From assembly GCA_033558025.1 (NCBI GenBank), contig JAUCEF010000014.1, positions 4,092,001 to 4,156,000 on the forward strand: a stretch of DNA of 64,000 nucleotides, in the 5' to 3' direction. This stretch comes from Phytophthora sp. 'mugwort' (lineage: Eukaryota > Oomycota > Peronosporomycetes > Peronosporales > Peronosporaceae). The notes under the pieces are model-generated. The model was not told where the DNA came from, made no database searches, and saw nothing but the letters and a program-made list of their open reading frames with translations. Positions 56,925 through 64,000 of this stretch are shown piece by piece. The position numbers and the translations under genes are program-made. Position 1 is the first letter of the stretch. Each line of letters opens with the position of its first letter.

Positions 56925-57636
56925 CTCCAAGGGCTCGTGAAATGGCTACGACGCAGCAAGAGCTGGTGGGATAGTCTTGTTTTGGAGAGATACGGTTGAC
57001 GGTGGCTGCGAAAGGTGCCATCTTGGTGATTGCCACCCTTTCAGGTATAGTTTGGTGATATCAATACAGTGTAGTACATCATCTTTAAAGAGGCTCCGGC
57101 GAACATCGTGGGTCGCCTTGACACAGTGGAAATTGTAGTGTCCATTCCAGCATACGGTGTGCTCCATGTCAATAGTGCAGCTTCAACTTCAGGAATACAA
57201 AACGTAGTATATTAGCGGTCGAATATGAAGCAGCCAAGCTGGAGACGAACTCGAGCTGCTACATGTATATACAACTCGCTCGGCGCATGACCATCTGGTG
57301 CCCGTATAATAACAGCGGCTGGTTTTGGAATTGATGGAAGTCGAGGAATATGAATAAGAAATGTAGAGACCGAGAAACCTGGAGCTTCAGGATAATGAGC
57401 GCACTGCTGCAGTCGCGTCGAGGCGCTCGGAGTGACCGCATGTGTATGTTCTCTCCGTATGGGACCCTCTCGACGCAGGGCACAAACATAGCCAATCATT
57501 TCAGGCACATATGGGGCCTCCGTATACTCGCCAGGGGATCGCAAGAAATACAGCTCCATCGTCCACACTTTCCCGCCGCCTAACAGGAACAGCAAAGCCC
57601 ACATGGCTAATGGCATGGCACGTACTAAGTCTGCCT
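56925..57636. promoter_or_regulatory. Shared divergent spacer between C genes, unit 1
   Basis: Single-copy DNA between the two inverted arms, so it must hold the upstream regions of both genes, which point outward. It also contains an open minus-strand frame that runs from the plus gene's leader (ATG at 57652) down to 57212, 146 aa. That frame is identical in unit 2 but has no family match. No TATA box is evident. Confidence 0.5.
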
Positions 57637-57649
57637 GCCGCCACTCAGT

Positions 57650-57660
57650 GCTCATTCTAC
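57650..57660 (+). promoter_or_regulatory. Possible initiator of the plus C gene, unit 1
   Basis: GCTCATTCTAC, mirror image of the element for the minus gene, about 90-100 nt upstream of the ATG at 57751. Confidence 0.35.
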
Positions 57661-57750
57661 GACTCACTCCTGCGAGCTCATCCACTCGAACCAACTTTCT
57701 CAAGAGCAAATCCTTACTCGTTCTATTGAACCACTTCAACAACCACGACC

Positions 57751-58329
57751 ATGTTCAGCAACAACAAGATATTCGCACTTTGCACCGCCGTCGCGTCTCT
57801 TTCGAACGGTGTGCACGCCGAGAGTCAAGTGGCCGAGACGTTTGGCCTACTCGGCATCCCCGGCGTCGGTGTGGGTGTTCCTGGCGTCGCCAGCGTCGGA
57901 GTGGGTGCTCCTGGCTTCTTCGGTCCAGGCGTCAGTGTCGGTGTCCCGGGCGTCGCCAGCGTCGGGGTCGGCGTCGGTGTTCCCGGTGCCGTGGGCGTGA
58001 ACGGCGTTGGTGTCGGCGTTGGCGTGGAAGCTCCCGTTGGTGTGGACCGTGTCCATGTCGGTGCACCTGCCACCGTTGTCCACGATGGTGTCGACGTTGG
58101 CGTTGGTACCGGTGGCAACGGCAACGGTTACTCGAGCAAGACTGTGACCGTAACGAGCAATGATGGCGCGGCAACTGCGAAGACGTCCACCAGCACGGGT
58201 GGTGCGTCTACGAGTGCCACCGCCAGCGCCTCGGCGAATGCCAACGCGAACGCGAATGCGAAGACCGGAACCGGTGGTACGAGTGCGACGTCTCAGAAGG
58301 CGTACCGCAAACTTCGTTCGGCAAAGTGA
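57751..58329 (+). CDS. Secreted elastin-like repeat protein, subfamily C, copy 2
   Basis: A 192-aa ORF with the same protein as the copy at 56232-56810 apart from Gly for Asp in the STGGAST segment. It has the same signal peptide, VGVPG/VGAPG repeats, Ala/Asn run and terminal YRKLRSAK. It points away from its partner, head to head, so the two genes share one intergenic spacer. Function is unknown. Confidence 0.85.
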   Translation: MFSNNKIFALCTAVASLSNGVHAESQVAETFGLLGIPGVGVGVPGVASVGVGAPGFFGPGVSVGVPGVASVGVGVGVPGAVGVNGVGVGVGVEAPVGVDRVHVGAPATVVHDGVDVGVGTGGNGNGYSSKTVTVTSNDGAATAKTSTSTGGASTSATASASANANANANAKTGTGGTSATSQKAYRKLRSAK

Positions 58330-58479
58330 GCAGACGAGTCGTCACCAATGTTGTGACGCTGAAGCTGGACAGGAGCTCGAAGCTCCTTGGAAGACGTGTA
58401 GCGTATCACTCGATTAGTACATGTATAGTGCCGTGAAAACAAGTTTTGCTCGATCAATTGTCTTTAGTGGATATTAGGT

Positions 58480-59200
58480 AGACTTCATCCAGGTGTTGCT
58501 TACGAGAAAAGTCGAGCAGCACCGGTTGACTTTCTAACTAATTGTATTTCAGCCGTCTTCTCCCTGGGAGACAGCAGTCCGAGGAAGTGCTTTTCGAATT
58601 GCACAAACAGAAGTATCTTCACGTGAAGGGAGGGCATCATGCGGGCGCAGACAGAAGGCGTCGTCGGGCGACGGTCTTCCAGCTACTAGTGGACAATTTT
58701 GTGTAAGCTCTACGAGTATGTGACAGACAGCCACTGTGCGCTCAAACTTAGTCTGTGTTCAGTATCAATCGGATTCAGACTAACTAAGGAGCTAGGTATT
58801 CGTGATTAGTCTAGAAGTCAAGGAATCCGGGAAGGAGTTCTTTTTGAAGTTGGCTGCCGGTGCGCTGATCAAAGACGTGATACTACATATACTATCAGCT
58901 ATGATGCGCTGTGGTTTGTCGGCGAAAGCTGGGCCACAGAACTTTTCCACACTTGCAGGATTTGGGAAGGAGAATCCGTTCGAATTTGCAGGTCGCAATA
59001 GGAGCAATAACGAATTCTCAAGTGACCAGGACTTAACAGTGACGATGGACGTTGTCGAGGAGGTACTCACCTAGATCACTCGTAGCATTGCACCCTGAAT
59101 TTCATACTAGTTTTGGTGACCACAGTCAGCCTCTGCAGAATTAGTCTCTACAGATTATCGCCAGACTAGTATATGATCATCAGATAAAAAAAATGATATA
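58480..59200 (+). other. Unit tail with an unidentified 90-aa ORF, unit 1
   Basis: An open plus frame at 58802-59074 (around GKEFFLKLAAGALIKDVILH) has no family I recognise; an antisense frame overlaps it. A coding-like piece at about 58570-58690 (FELHKQKYLHVKGG) may be transposon-derived. The same text recurs at 62161-62881. Confidence 0.35.
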
Positions 59201-59224
59201 TTCTCCTAAAAAAACAGTATTTTA

Positions 59225-59760
59225 TTGGTAAGATATACCGTGTTACTATTTCTCTCTCTTAAACCATTCATGGACAAAGGAGGCGATTTGAAGCGCAAGC
59301 TATGCCATTCGGAGCAGTGGTGGATGAGTGAGATCTTCCATCGTGCGCTAGTATGCCTTGGTTCAACCAGGTCACTAAACAGACTGCGCCACGCCAATTA
59401 CTTGCTGGCATTTTGCACCAGCATATCGCTAAGACTGAAGCATTCTTTTAATGAGATCGAGAAACTGATGTCAAAAATATGGTTGATGTTGAAGTACCTA
59501 CATAGCGTGAACGCAAAACTTTCTAAGAAAGTTTGCGCCGTCACAGGGGAAACGCGGTCAGGCTACTGCTTCGTGCGCCTACACGACTATGGGAGTATTC
59601 TCTTCTGGTACTTCAGGTTGTGGTGCTCGAGAAAAAGCTTCCTCAGTTTGCTGTATCCACGGAAAAGACAGCTGACGTGGAGTTAGTTAGAACGTCGATC
59701 AGTGTTGATCGACTTTTATGGTAAGCTCTAGCTGGAGGAAGTCTTTAAACCGCAGTAAAC
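59225..59760 (+). mobile_element. hAT transposase fragment in the tandem unit, copy 1
   Basis: A 153-aa ORF (59225-59686) contains LRLKHSFNEIEKLMSKIW, MLKYLHSVNAKL and, after a frameshift, WYFRLW...KSFLSL. This resembles the middle part of hAT transposases, where a helical segment precedes the TRWSS-type motif. A short continuation (VELVRTSISVDRLLW) follows in another frame. It is embedded in the tandem unit, spans the unit 1/unit 2 join as defined here, and was duplicated with it. Confidence 0.45.
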
Positions 59761-59912
59761 CTATCTAATATCCACTGAAGACAATTAATCGAGCAAAACT
59801 TGTTTTCACGGCACTATACATGTACTAATCGAGTGATACGCTACACGTCTTCCAAGGAGCTTCGAGCTCCTGTCCAGCTTCAGCGTCACAACATTGGTGA
59901 CGACTCGTCTGC

Positions 59913-60491
59913 TCACTTTGCCGAACGAAGTTTGCGGTACGCCTTCTGAGACGTCGCACTCGTACCACCGGTTCCGGTCTTCGCATTCGCGTTCGCGTTG
60001 GCATTCGCCGAGGCGCTGGCGGTGGCACTCGTAGACGCACCACCCGTGCTGGTGGACGTCTTTGCAGTTGCCGCGCCATCATTGCTCGTTACGGTCACAG
60101 TCTTGCTCGAGTAACCGTTGCCGTTGCCACCGGTACCAACGCCAACGTCGACACCATCGTGGACAACGGTGGCAGGTGCACCGACATGGACACGGTCCAC
60201 ACCAACGGGAGCTTCCACGCCAACGCCGACACCAACGCCGTTCACGCCCACGGCACCGGGAACACCGACGCCGACCCCGACGCTGGCGACGCCCGGGACA
60301 CCGACACTGACGCCTGGACCGAAGAAGCCAGGAGCACCCACTCCGACGCTGGCGACGCCAGGAACACCCACACCGACGCCGGGGATGCCGAGTAGGCCAA
60401 ACGTCTCGGCCACTTGACTCTCGGCGTGCACACCGTTCGAAAGAGACGCGACGGCGGTGCAAAGTGCGAATATCTTGTTGTTGCTGAACAT
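59913..60491 (-). CDS. Secreted elastin-like repeat protein, subfamily C, copy 3
   Basis: A 192-aa ORF, the minus partner of unit 2, with the same protein as copy 2 (Gly in STGGAST, end YRKLRSAK). It shows silent change only (a C/T difference near 60061 against unit 1) and the same upstream spacer as unit 1. Confidence 0.85.
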   Translation of the reverse strand: MFSNNKIFALCTAVASLSNGVHAESQVAETFGLLGIPGVGVGVPGVASVGVGAPGFFGPGVSVGVPGVASVGVGVGVPGAVGVNGVGVGVGVEAPVGVDRVHVGAPATVVHDGVDVGVGTGGNGNGYSSKTVTVTSNDGAATAKTSTSTGGASTSATASASANANANANAKTGTGGTSATSQKAYRKLRSAK

Positions 60492-60605
60492 GGTCGTGGT
60501 TGTTGAAGTGGTTCAATAGAACGAGTAGAGGATTTGCTCTTGAGAAAGTTGGTCCGAGTGGATGAGCTCGAAGGAGTGAGTTGTAGAATGAGCACTGAGT
60601 GGCGG

Positions 60606-61317
60606 CTCCAAGGGCTCGTGAAATGGCTACGACGCAGCAAGAGCTGGTGGGATAGTCTTGTTTTGGAGAGATACGGTTGACGGTGGCTGCGAAAGGTGCC
60701 ATCTTGGTGATTGCCACCCTTTCAGGTATAGTTTGGTGATATCAATACAGTGTAGTACATCATCTTTAAAGAGGCTCCGGCGAACATCGTGGGTCGCCTT
60801 GACACAGTGGAAATTGTAGTGTCCATTCCAGCATACGGTGTGCTCCATGTCAATAGTGCAGCTTCAACTTCAGGAATACAAAACGTAGTATATTAGCGGT
60901 CGAATATGAAGCAGCCAAGCTGGAGACGAACTCGAGCTGCTACATGTATATACAACTCGCTCGGCGCATGACCATCTGGTGCCCGTATAATAACAGCGGC
61001 TGGTTTTGGAATTGATGGAAGTCGAGGAATATGAATAAGAAATGTAGAGACCGAGAAACCTGGAGCTTCAGGATAATGAGCGCACTGCTGCAGTCGCGTC
61101 GAGGCGCTCGGAGTGACCGCATGTGTATGTTCTCTCCGTATGGGACCCTCTCGACGCAGGGCACAAACATAGCCAATCATTTCAGGCACATATGGGGCCT
61201 CCGTATACTCGCCAGGGGATCGCAAGAAATACAGCTCCATCGTCCACACTTTCCCGCCGCCTAACAGGAACAGCAAAGCCCACATGGCTAATGGCATGGC
61301 ACGTACTAAGTCTGCCT
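60606..61317. promoter_or_regulatory. Shared divergent spacer between C genes, unit 2
   Basis: Same as the unit 1 spacer, including the open minus-strand frame with an ATG at 61333. I saw no base differences. Confidence 0.5.
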
Positions 61318-61431
61318 GCCGCCACTCAGTGCTCATTCTACGACTCACTCCTGCGAGCTCATCCACTCGAACCAACTTTCTCAAGAGCAAATCCTTACTC
61401 GTTCTATTGAACCACTTCAACAACCACGACC

Positions 61432-62010
61432 ATGTTCAGCAACAACAAGATATTCGCACTTTGCACCGCCGTCGCGTCTCTTTCGAACGGTGTGCACGCC
61501 GAGAGTCAAGTGGCCGAGACGTTTGGCCTACTCGGCATCCCCGGCGTCGGTGTGGGTGTTCCTGGCGTCGCCAGCGTCGGAGTGGGTGCTCCTGGCTTCT
61601 TCGGTCCAGGCGTCAGTGTCGGTGTCCCGGGCGTCGCCAGCGTCGGGGTCGGCGTCGGTGTTCCCGGTGCCGTGGGCGTGAACGGCGTTGGTGTCGGCGT
61701 TGGCGTGGAAGCTCCCGTTGGTGTGGACCGTGTCCATGTCGGTGCACCTGCCACCGTTGTCCACGATGGTGTCGACGTTGGCGTTGGTACCGGTGGCAAC
61801 GGCAACGGTTACTCGAGCAAGACTGTGACCGTAACGAGCAATGATGGCGCGGCAACTGCGAAGACGTCCACCAGCACGGGTGGTGCGTCTACGAGTGCCA
61901 CCGCCAGCGCCTCGGCGAATGCCAACGCGAACGCGAATGCGAAGACCGGAACCGGTGGTACGAGTGCGACGTCTCAGAAGGCGTACCGCAAACTTCGTTC
62001 GGCAAAGTGA
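61432..62010 (+). CDS. Secreted elastin-like repeat protein, subfamily C, copy 4
   Basis: A 192-aa ORF, the plus partner of unit 2, with a protein identical to copy 2. Signal peptide, VGVPG-type repeats, Ala/Asn run and RKLRS end are all present. Confidence 0.85.
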   Translation: MFSNNKIFALCTAVASLSNGVHAESQVAETFGLLGIPGVGVGVPGVASVGVGAPGFFGPGVSVGVPGVASVGVGVGVPGAVGVNGVGVGVGVEAPVGVDRVHVGAPATVVHDGVDVGVGTGGNGNGYSSKTVTVTSNDGAATAKTSTSTGGASTSATASASANANANANAKTGTGGTSATSQKAYRKLRSAK

Positions 62011-62160
62011 GCAGACGAGTCGTCACCAATGTTGTGACGCTGAAGCTGGACAGGAGCTCGAAGCTCCTTGGAAGACGTGTAGCGTATCACTCGATTAGTA
62101 CATGTATAGTGCCGTGAAAACAAGTTTTGCTCGATCAATTGTCTTTAGTGGATATTAGGT

Positions 62161-62881
62161 AGACTTCATCCAGGTGTTGCTTACGAGAAAAGTCGAGCAG
62201 CACCGGTTGACTTTCTAACTAATTGTATTTCAGCCGTCTTCTCCCTGGGAGACAGCAGTCCGAGGAAGTGCTTTTCGAATTGCACAAACAGAAGTATCTT
62301 CACGTGAAGGGAGGGCATCATGCGGGCGCAGACAGAAGGCGTCGTCGGGCGACGGTCTTCCAGCTACTAGTGGACAATTTTGTGTAAGCTCTACGAGTAT
62401 GTGACAGACAGCCACTGTGCGCTCAAACTTAGTCTGTGTTCAGTATCAATCGGATTCAGACTAACTAAGGAGCTAGGTATTCGTGATTAGTCTAGAAGTC
62501 AAGGAATCCGGGAAGGAGTTCTTTTTGAAGTTGGCTGCCGGTGCGCTGATCAAAGACGTGATACTACATATACTATCAGCTATGATGCGCTGTGGTTTGT
62601 CGGCGAAAGCTGGGCCACAGAACTTTTCCACACTTGCAGGATTTGGGAAGGAGAATCCGTTCGAATTTGCAGGTCGCAATAGGAGCAATAACGAATTCTC
62701 AAGTGACCAGGACTTAACAGTGACGATGGACGTTGTCGAGGAGGTACTCACCTAGATCACTCGTAGCATTGCACCCTGAATTTCATACTAGTTTTGGTGA
62801 CCACAGTCAGCCTCTGCAGAATTAGTCTCTACAGATTATCGCCAGACTAGTATATGATCATCAGATAAAAAAAATGATATA
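62161..62881 (+). other. Unit tail with the 90-aa ORF, unit 2
   Basis: Repeat of 58480-59200. The open frame is at 62483-62755 with the same translation. Conservation here reflects recent duplication, not proof of coding. Confidence 0.35.
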
Positions 62882-62905
62882 TTCTCCTAAAAAAACAGTA
62901 TTTTA

Positions 62906-63441
62906 TTGGTAAGATATACCGTGTTACTATTTCTCTCTCTTAAACCATTCATGGACAAAGGAGGCGATTTGAAGCGCAAGCTATGCCATTCGGAGCAGTG
63001 GTGGATGAGTGAGATCTTCCATCGTGCGCTAGTATGCCTTGGTTCAACCAGGTCACTAAACAGACTGCGCCACGCCAATTACTTGCTGGCATTTTGCACC
63101 AGCATATCGCTAAGACTGAAGCATTCTTTTAATGAGATCGAGAAACTGATGTCAAAAATATGGTTGATGTTGAAGTACCTACATAGCGTGAACGCAAAAC
63201 TTTCTAAGAAAGTTTGCGCCGTCACAGGGGAAACGCGGTCAGGCTACTGCTTCGTGCGCCTACACGACTATGGGAGTATTCTCTTCTGGTACTTCAGGTT
63301 GTGGTGCTCGAGAAAAAGCTTCCTCAGTTTGCTGTATCCACGGAAAAGACAGCTGACGTGGAGTTAGTTAGAACGTCGATCAGTGTTGATCGACTTTTAT
63401 GGTAAGTTCTAGCTGGAGGAAGTCTTTAAACCGCAGTAAAC
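62906..63441 (+). mobile_element. hAT transposase fragment in the tandem unit, copy 2
   Basis: Same 153-aa ORF (62906-63367) and downstream piece as at 59225-59760. It spans the join of units 2 and 3. Confidence 0.45.
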
Positions 63442-64000
63442 CTATCTAATATCCACTGAAGACAATTAATCGAGCAAAACTTGTTTTCACGGCACTATAC
63501 ATGTAAAAAATCGAGTGATACGCTACACGTCTTCCAAGGAGCTTCGAGCTCCTGTCCAGCTTCAGCGTCACAACATTGGTGACGACTCGTCTGCTCACTC
63601 TGCCGAACGAAGTTTGCGGTACGCCTTCTGAGACGTCGCACTCGTACCACCGGTTCCGGTCTTCGCATTCGCGTTCGCGTTGGCATTCGCCGAGGCGCTG
63701 GCGGTGGCACTCGTAGACGCACCACCCGTGCTGGTGGACGTCTTTGCAGTTGCCGCGCCATCATTGCTCGTTACGGTCACAGTCTTGCTCGAGTAACCGT
63801 TGCCGTTGCCACCGGTACCAACGCCAACGTCGACACCATCGTGGACAACGGTGGCAGGTGCACCGACATGGACACGGTCCACACCAACGGGAGCTTCCAC
63901 GCCAACGCCGACACCAACGCCGTTCACGCCCACGGCACCGGGAACACCGACGCCGACCCCGACGCTGGCGACGCCCGGGACACCGACACTGACGCCTGGA
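63319..64000. repeat. Tandem unit 3, cut by the window edge
   Basis: Begins like units 1 and 2 and runs into the minus C gene. The array continues beyond the window. Confidence 0.9.
63595..64000 (-). CDS. Secreted elastin-like repeat protein, subfamily C, copy 5 (partial)
   Basis: The C-terminal 134 codons plus stop are in the window; by comparison with the other copies the ATG would lie about 170 bp beyond the edge. The protein matches copy 3 except that the last residue is Glu instead of Lys (RSAE), leaving the RKLRS core unchanged. Confidence 0.8.
   Translation of the reverse strand, partial: PGVSVGVPGVASVGVGVGVPGAVGVNGVGVGVGVEAPVGVDRVHVGAPATVVHDGVDVGVGTGGNGNGYSSKTVTVTSNDGAATAKTSTSTGGASTSATASASANANANANAKTGTGGTSATSQKAYRKLRSAE

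Larger units (their letters stand above)
56084..58478. repeat. Inverted repeat (arms about 840 bp) holding the C gene pair, unit 1
   Basis: Left arm about 56084-56924 and right arm about 57637-58478 are near-identical reverse complements. They cover the gene, about 110 bp of 5' leader and promoter, and about 150 bp of 3' flank. Identity stops abruptly at GAGTGGCGG on the inner side and at CTAATATCCACT on the outer side. Confidence 0.88.
55956..59637. repeat. Tandem unit 1 (about 3.68 kb) with inverted gene pair
   Basis: First of three direct copies. The order is a short hAT tail (55956-56050), C gene on minus (56232-56810), a spacer of about 710 bp between the inverted-repeat arms, C gene on plus (57751-58329), and a tail with a 90-aa ORF and hAT fragment (58480-59637). 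The left edge meets the Crypton element, so the unit's original left limit cannot be told. Unit 2 repeats it with very few differences. Confidence 0.9.
59765..62159. repeat. Inverted repeat holding the C gene pair, unit 2
   Basis: Arms about 59765-60605 and 61318-62159, equivalent to those of unit 1. Confidence 0.88.
59638..63318. repeat. Tandem unit 2 (3681 bp) with inverted gene pair
   Basis: Second direct copy of the unit, nearly identical to unit 1 from the hAT tail through the next hAT fragment. The offset between equivalent gene positions is 3681 bp. Confidence 0.92.

Noticed and set aside
56387..57036. Arg/His-rich and Pro/Thr-rich ORFs overlapping the C genes (and equivalents in units 1-3)
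   Set aside because: Alternative frames of VGVPG-type codons. Their conservation only follows from recent duplication.

Overview
The window looks like repeat-rich nuclear DNA of a plant-pathogenic oomycete, most likely Phytophthora (Peronosporales). Three things point there. The few intact housekeeping genes have short GT-AG introns or none. Several genes have a TCATT-nnn-CAATTT-like start element, the known oomycete initiator/flanking pair. The transposon mix (Crypton, DIRS, piggyBac, PIF/Harbinger, MULE, hAT, pogo, Ty3/gypsy) is typical of those genomes. There are no tRNA, rRNA, CRISPR or prokaryotic operon signals.

The most distinctive content is a multigene family of small secreted, low-complexity, cysteine-free proteins in three subfamilies. 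A is at 114-755 and 20500-21141 (+). B is at 15688-16437 and 33519-34229 (-), with a decayed relic at about 43.5-44.3 kb. C is at 56232-56810 (-), 57751-58329 (+), 59913-60491 (-), 61432-62010 (+), and 63595 to the window edge (-). All share a 23-residue signal peptide (K6-I7, ending HA|E) and a short [EQ]-T-[FY]-G segment just after it. The middle is variable and rich in Gly, Ser, Thr or Val. All end within a few residues of an R-x-L-R-S motif. Copies are almost identical inside the gene but clearly diverged in the flanks (A, B), or lie in a tandem array of about 3.68-kb units, each carrying a head-to-head inverted gene pair (C). This suggests concerted evolution.

A gene island at 44.4-47.9 kb holds three intact conserved genes: a secreted cyclophilin (two exons, -), an ARL2-binding (BART) protein (two exons, +), and a tail-anchored ALDH3-type fatty aldehyde dehydrogenase (-).

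Most of the rest is broken transposons, in order: piggyBac (about 1.95-4.6 kb), Crypton copy 1 (5.5-6.5), Ty3/gypsy pol (7.2-10.3), an unidentified minus-strand gene relic (10.55-12.05), FLYWCH-MULE (18.2-19.7), DIRS (21.7-25.3), chromovirus integrase (25.5-26.7), Harbinger (27.0-27.5), MULE with an Ulp1-like protease (28.2-31.9), hAT (35.4-36.7), Harbinger (38.5-39.7), Harbinger (41.8-42.9), a tyrosine-recombinase relic (49.3-50.5), pogo-like (50.9-52.2), Crypton copy 2 (53.6-55.9), and a hAT fragment in each tandem unit. Three long perfect fold-back palindromes (6207-6340, 48738-48800, 51267-51371) look like local inverted duplications. All recognitions are by eye from translated sequence; no database search was run.
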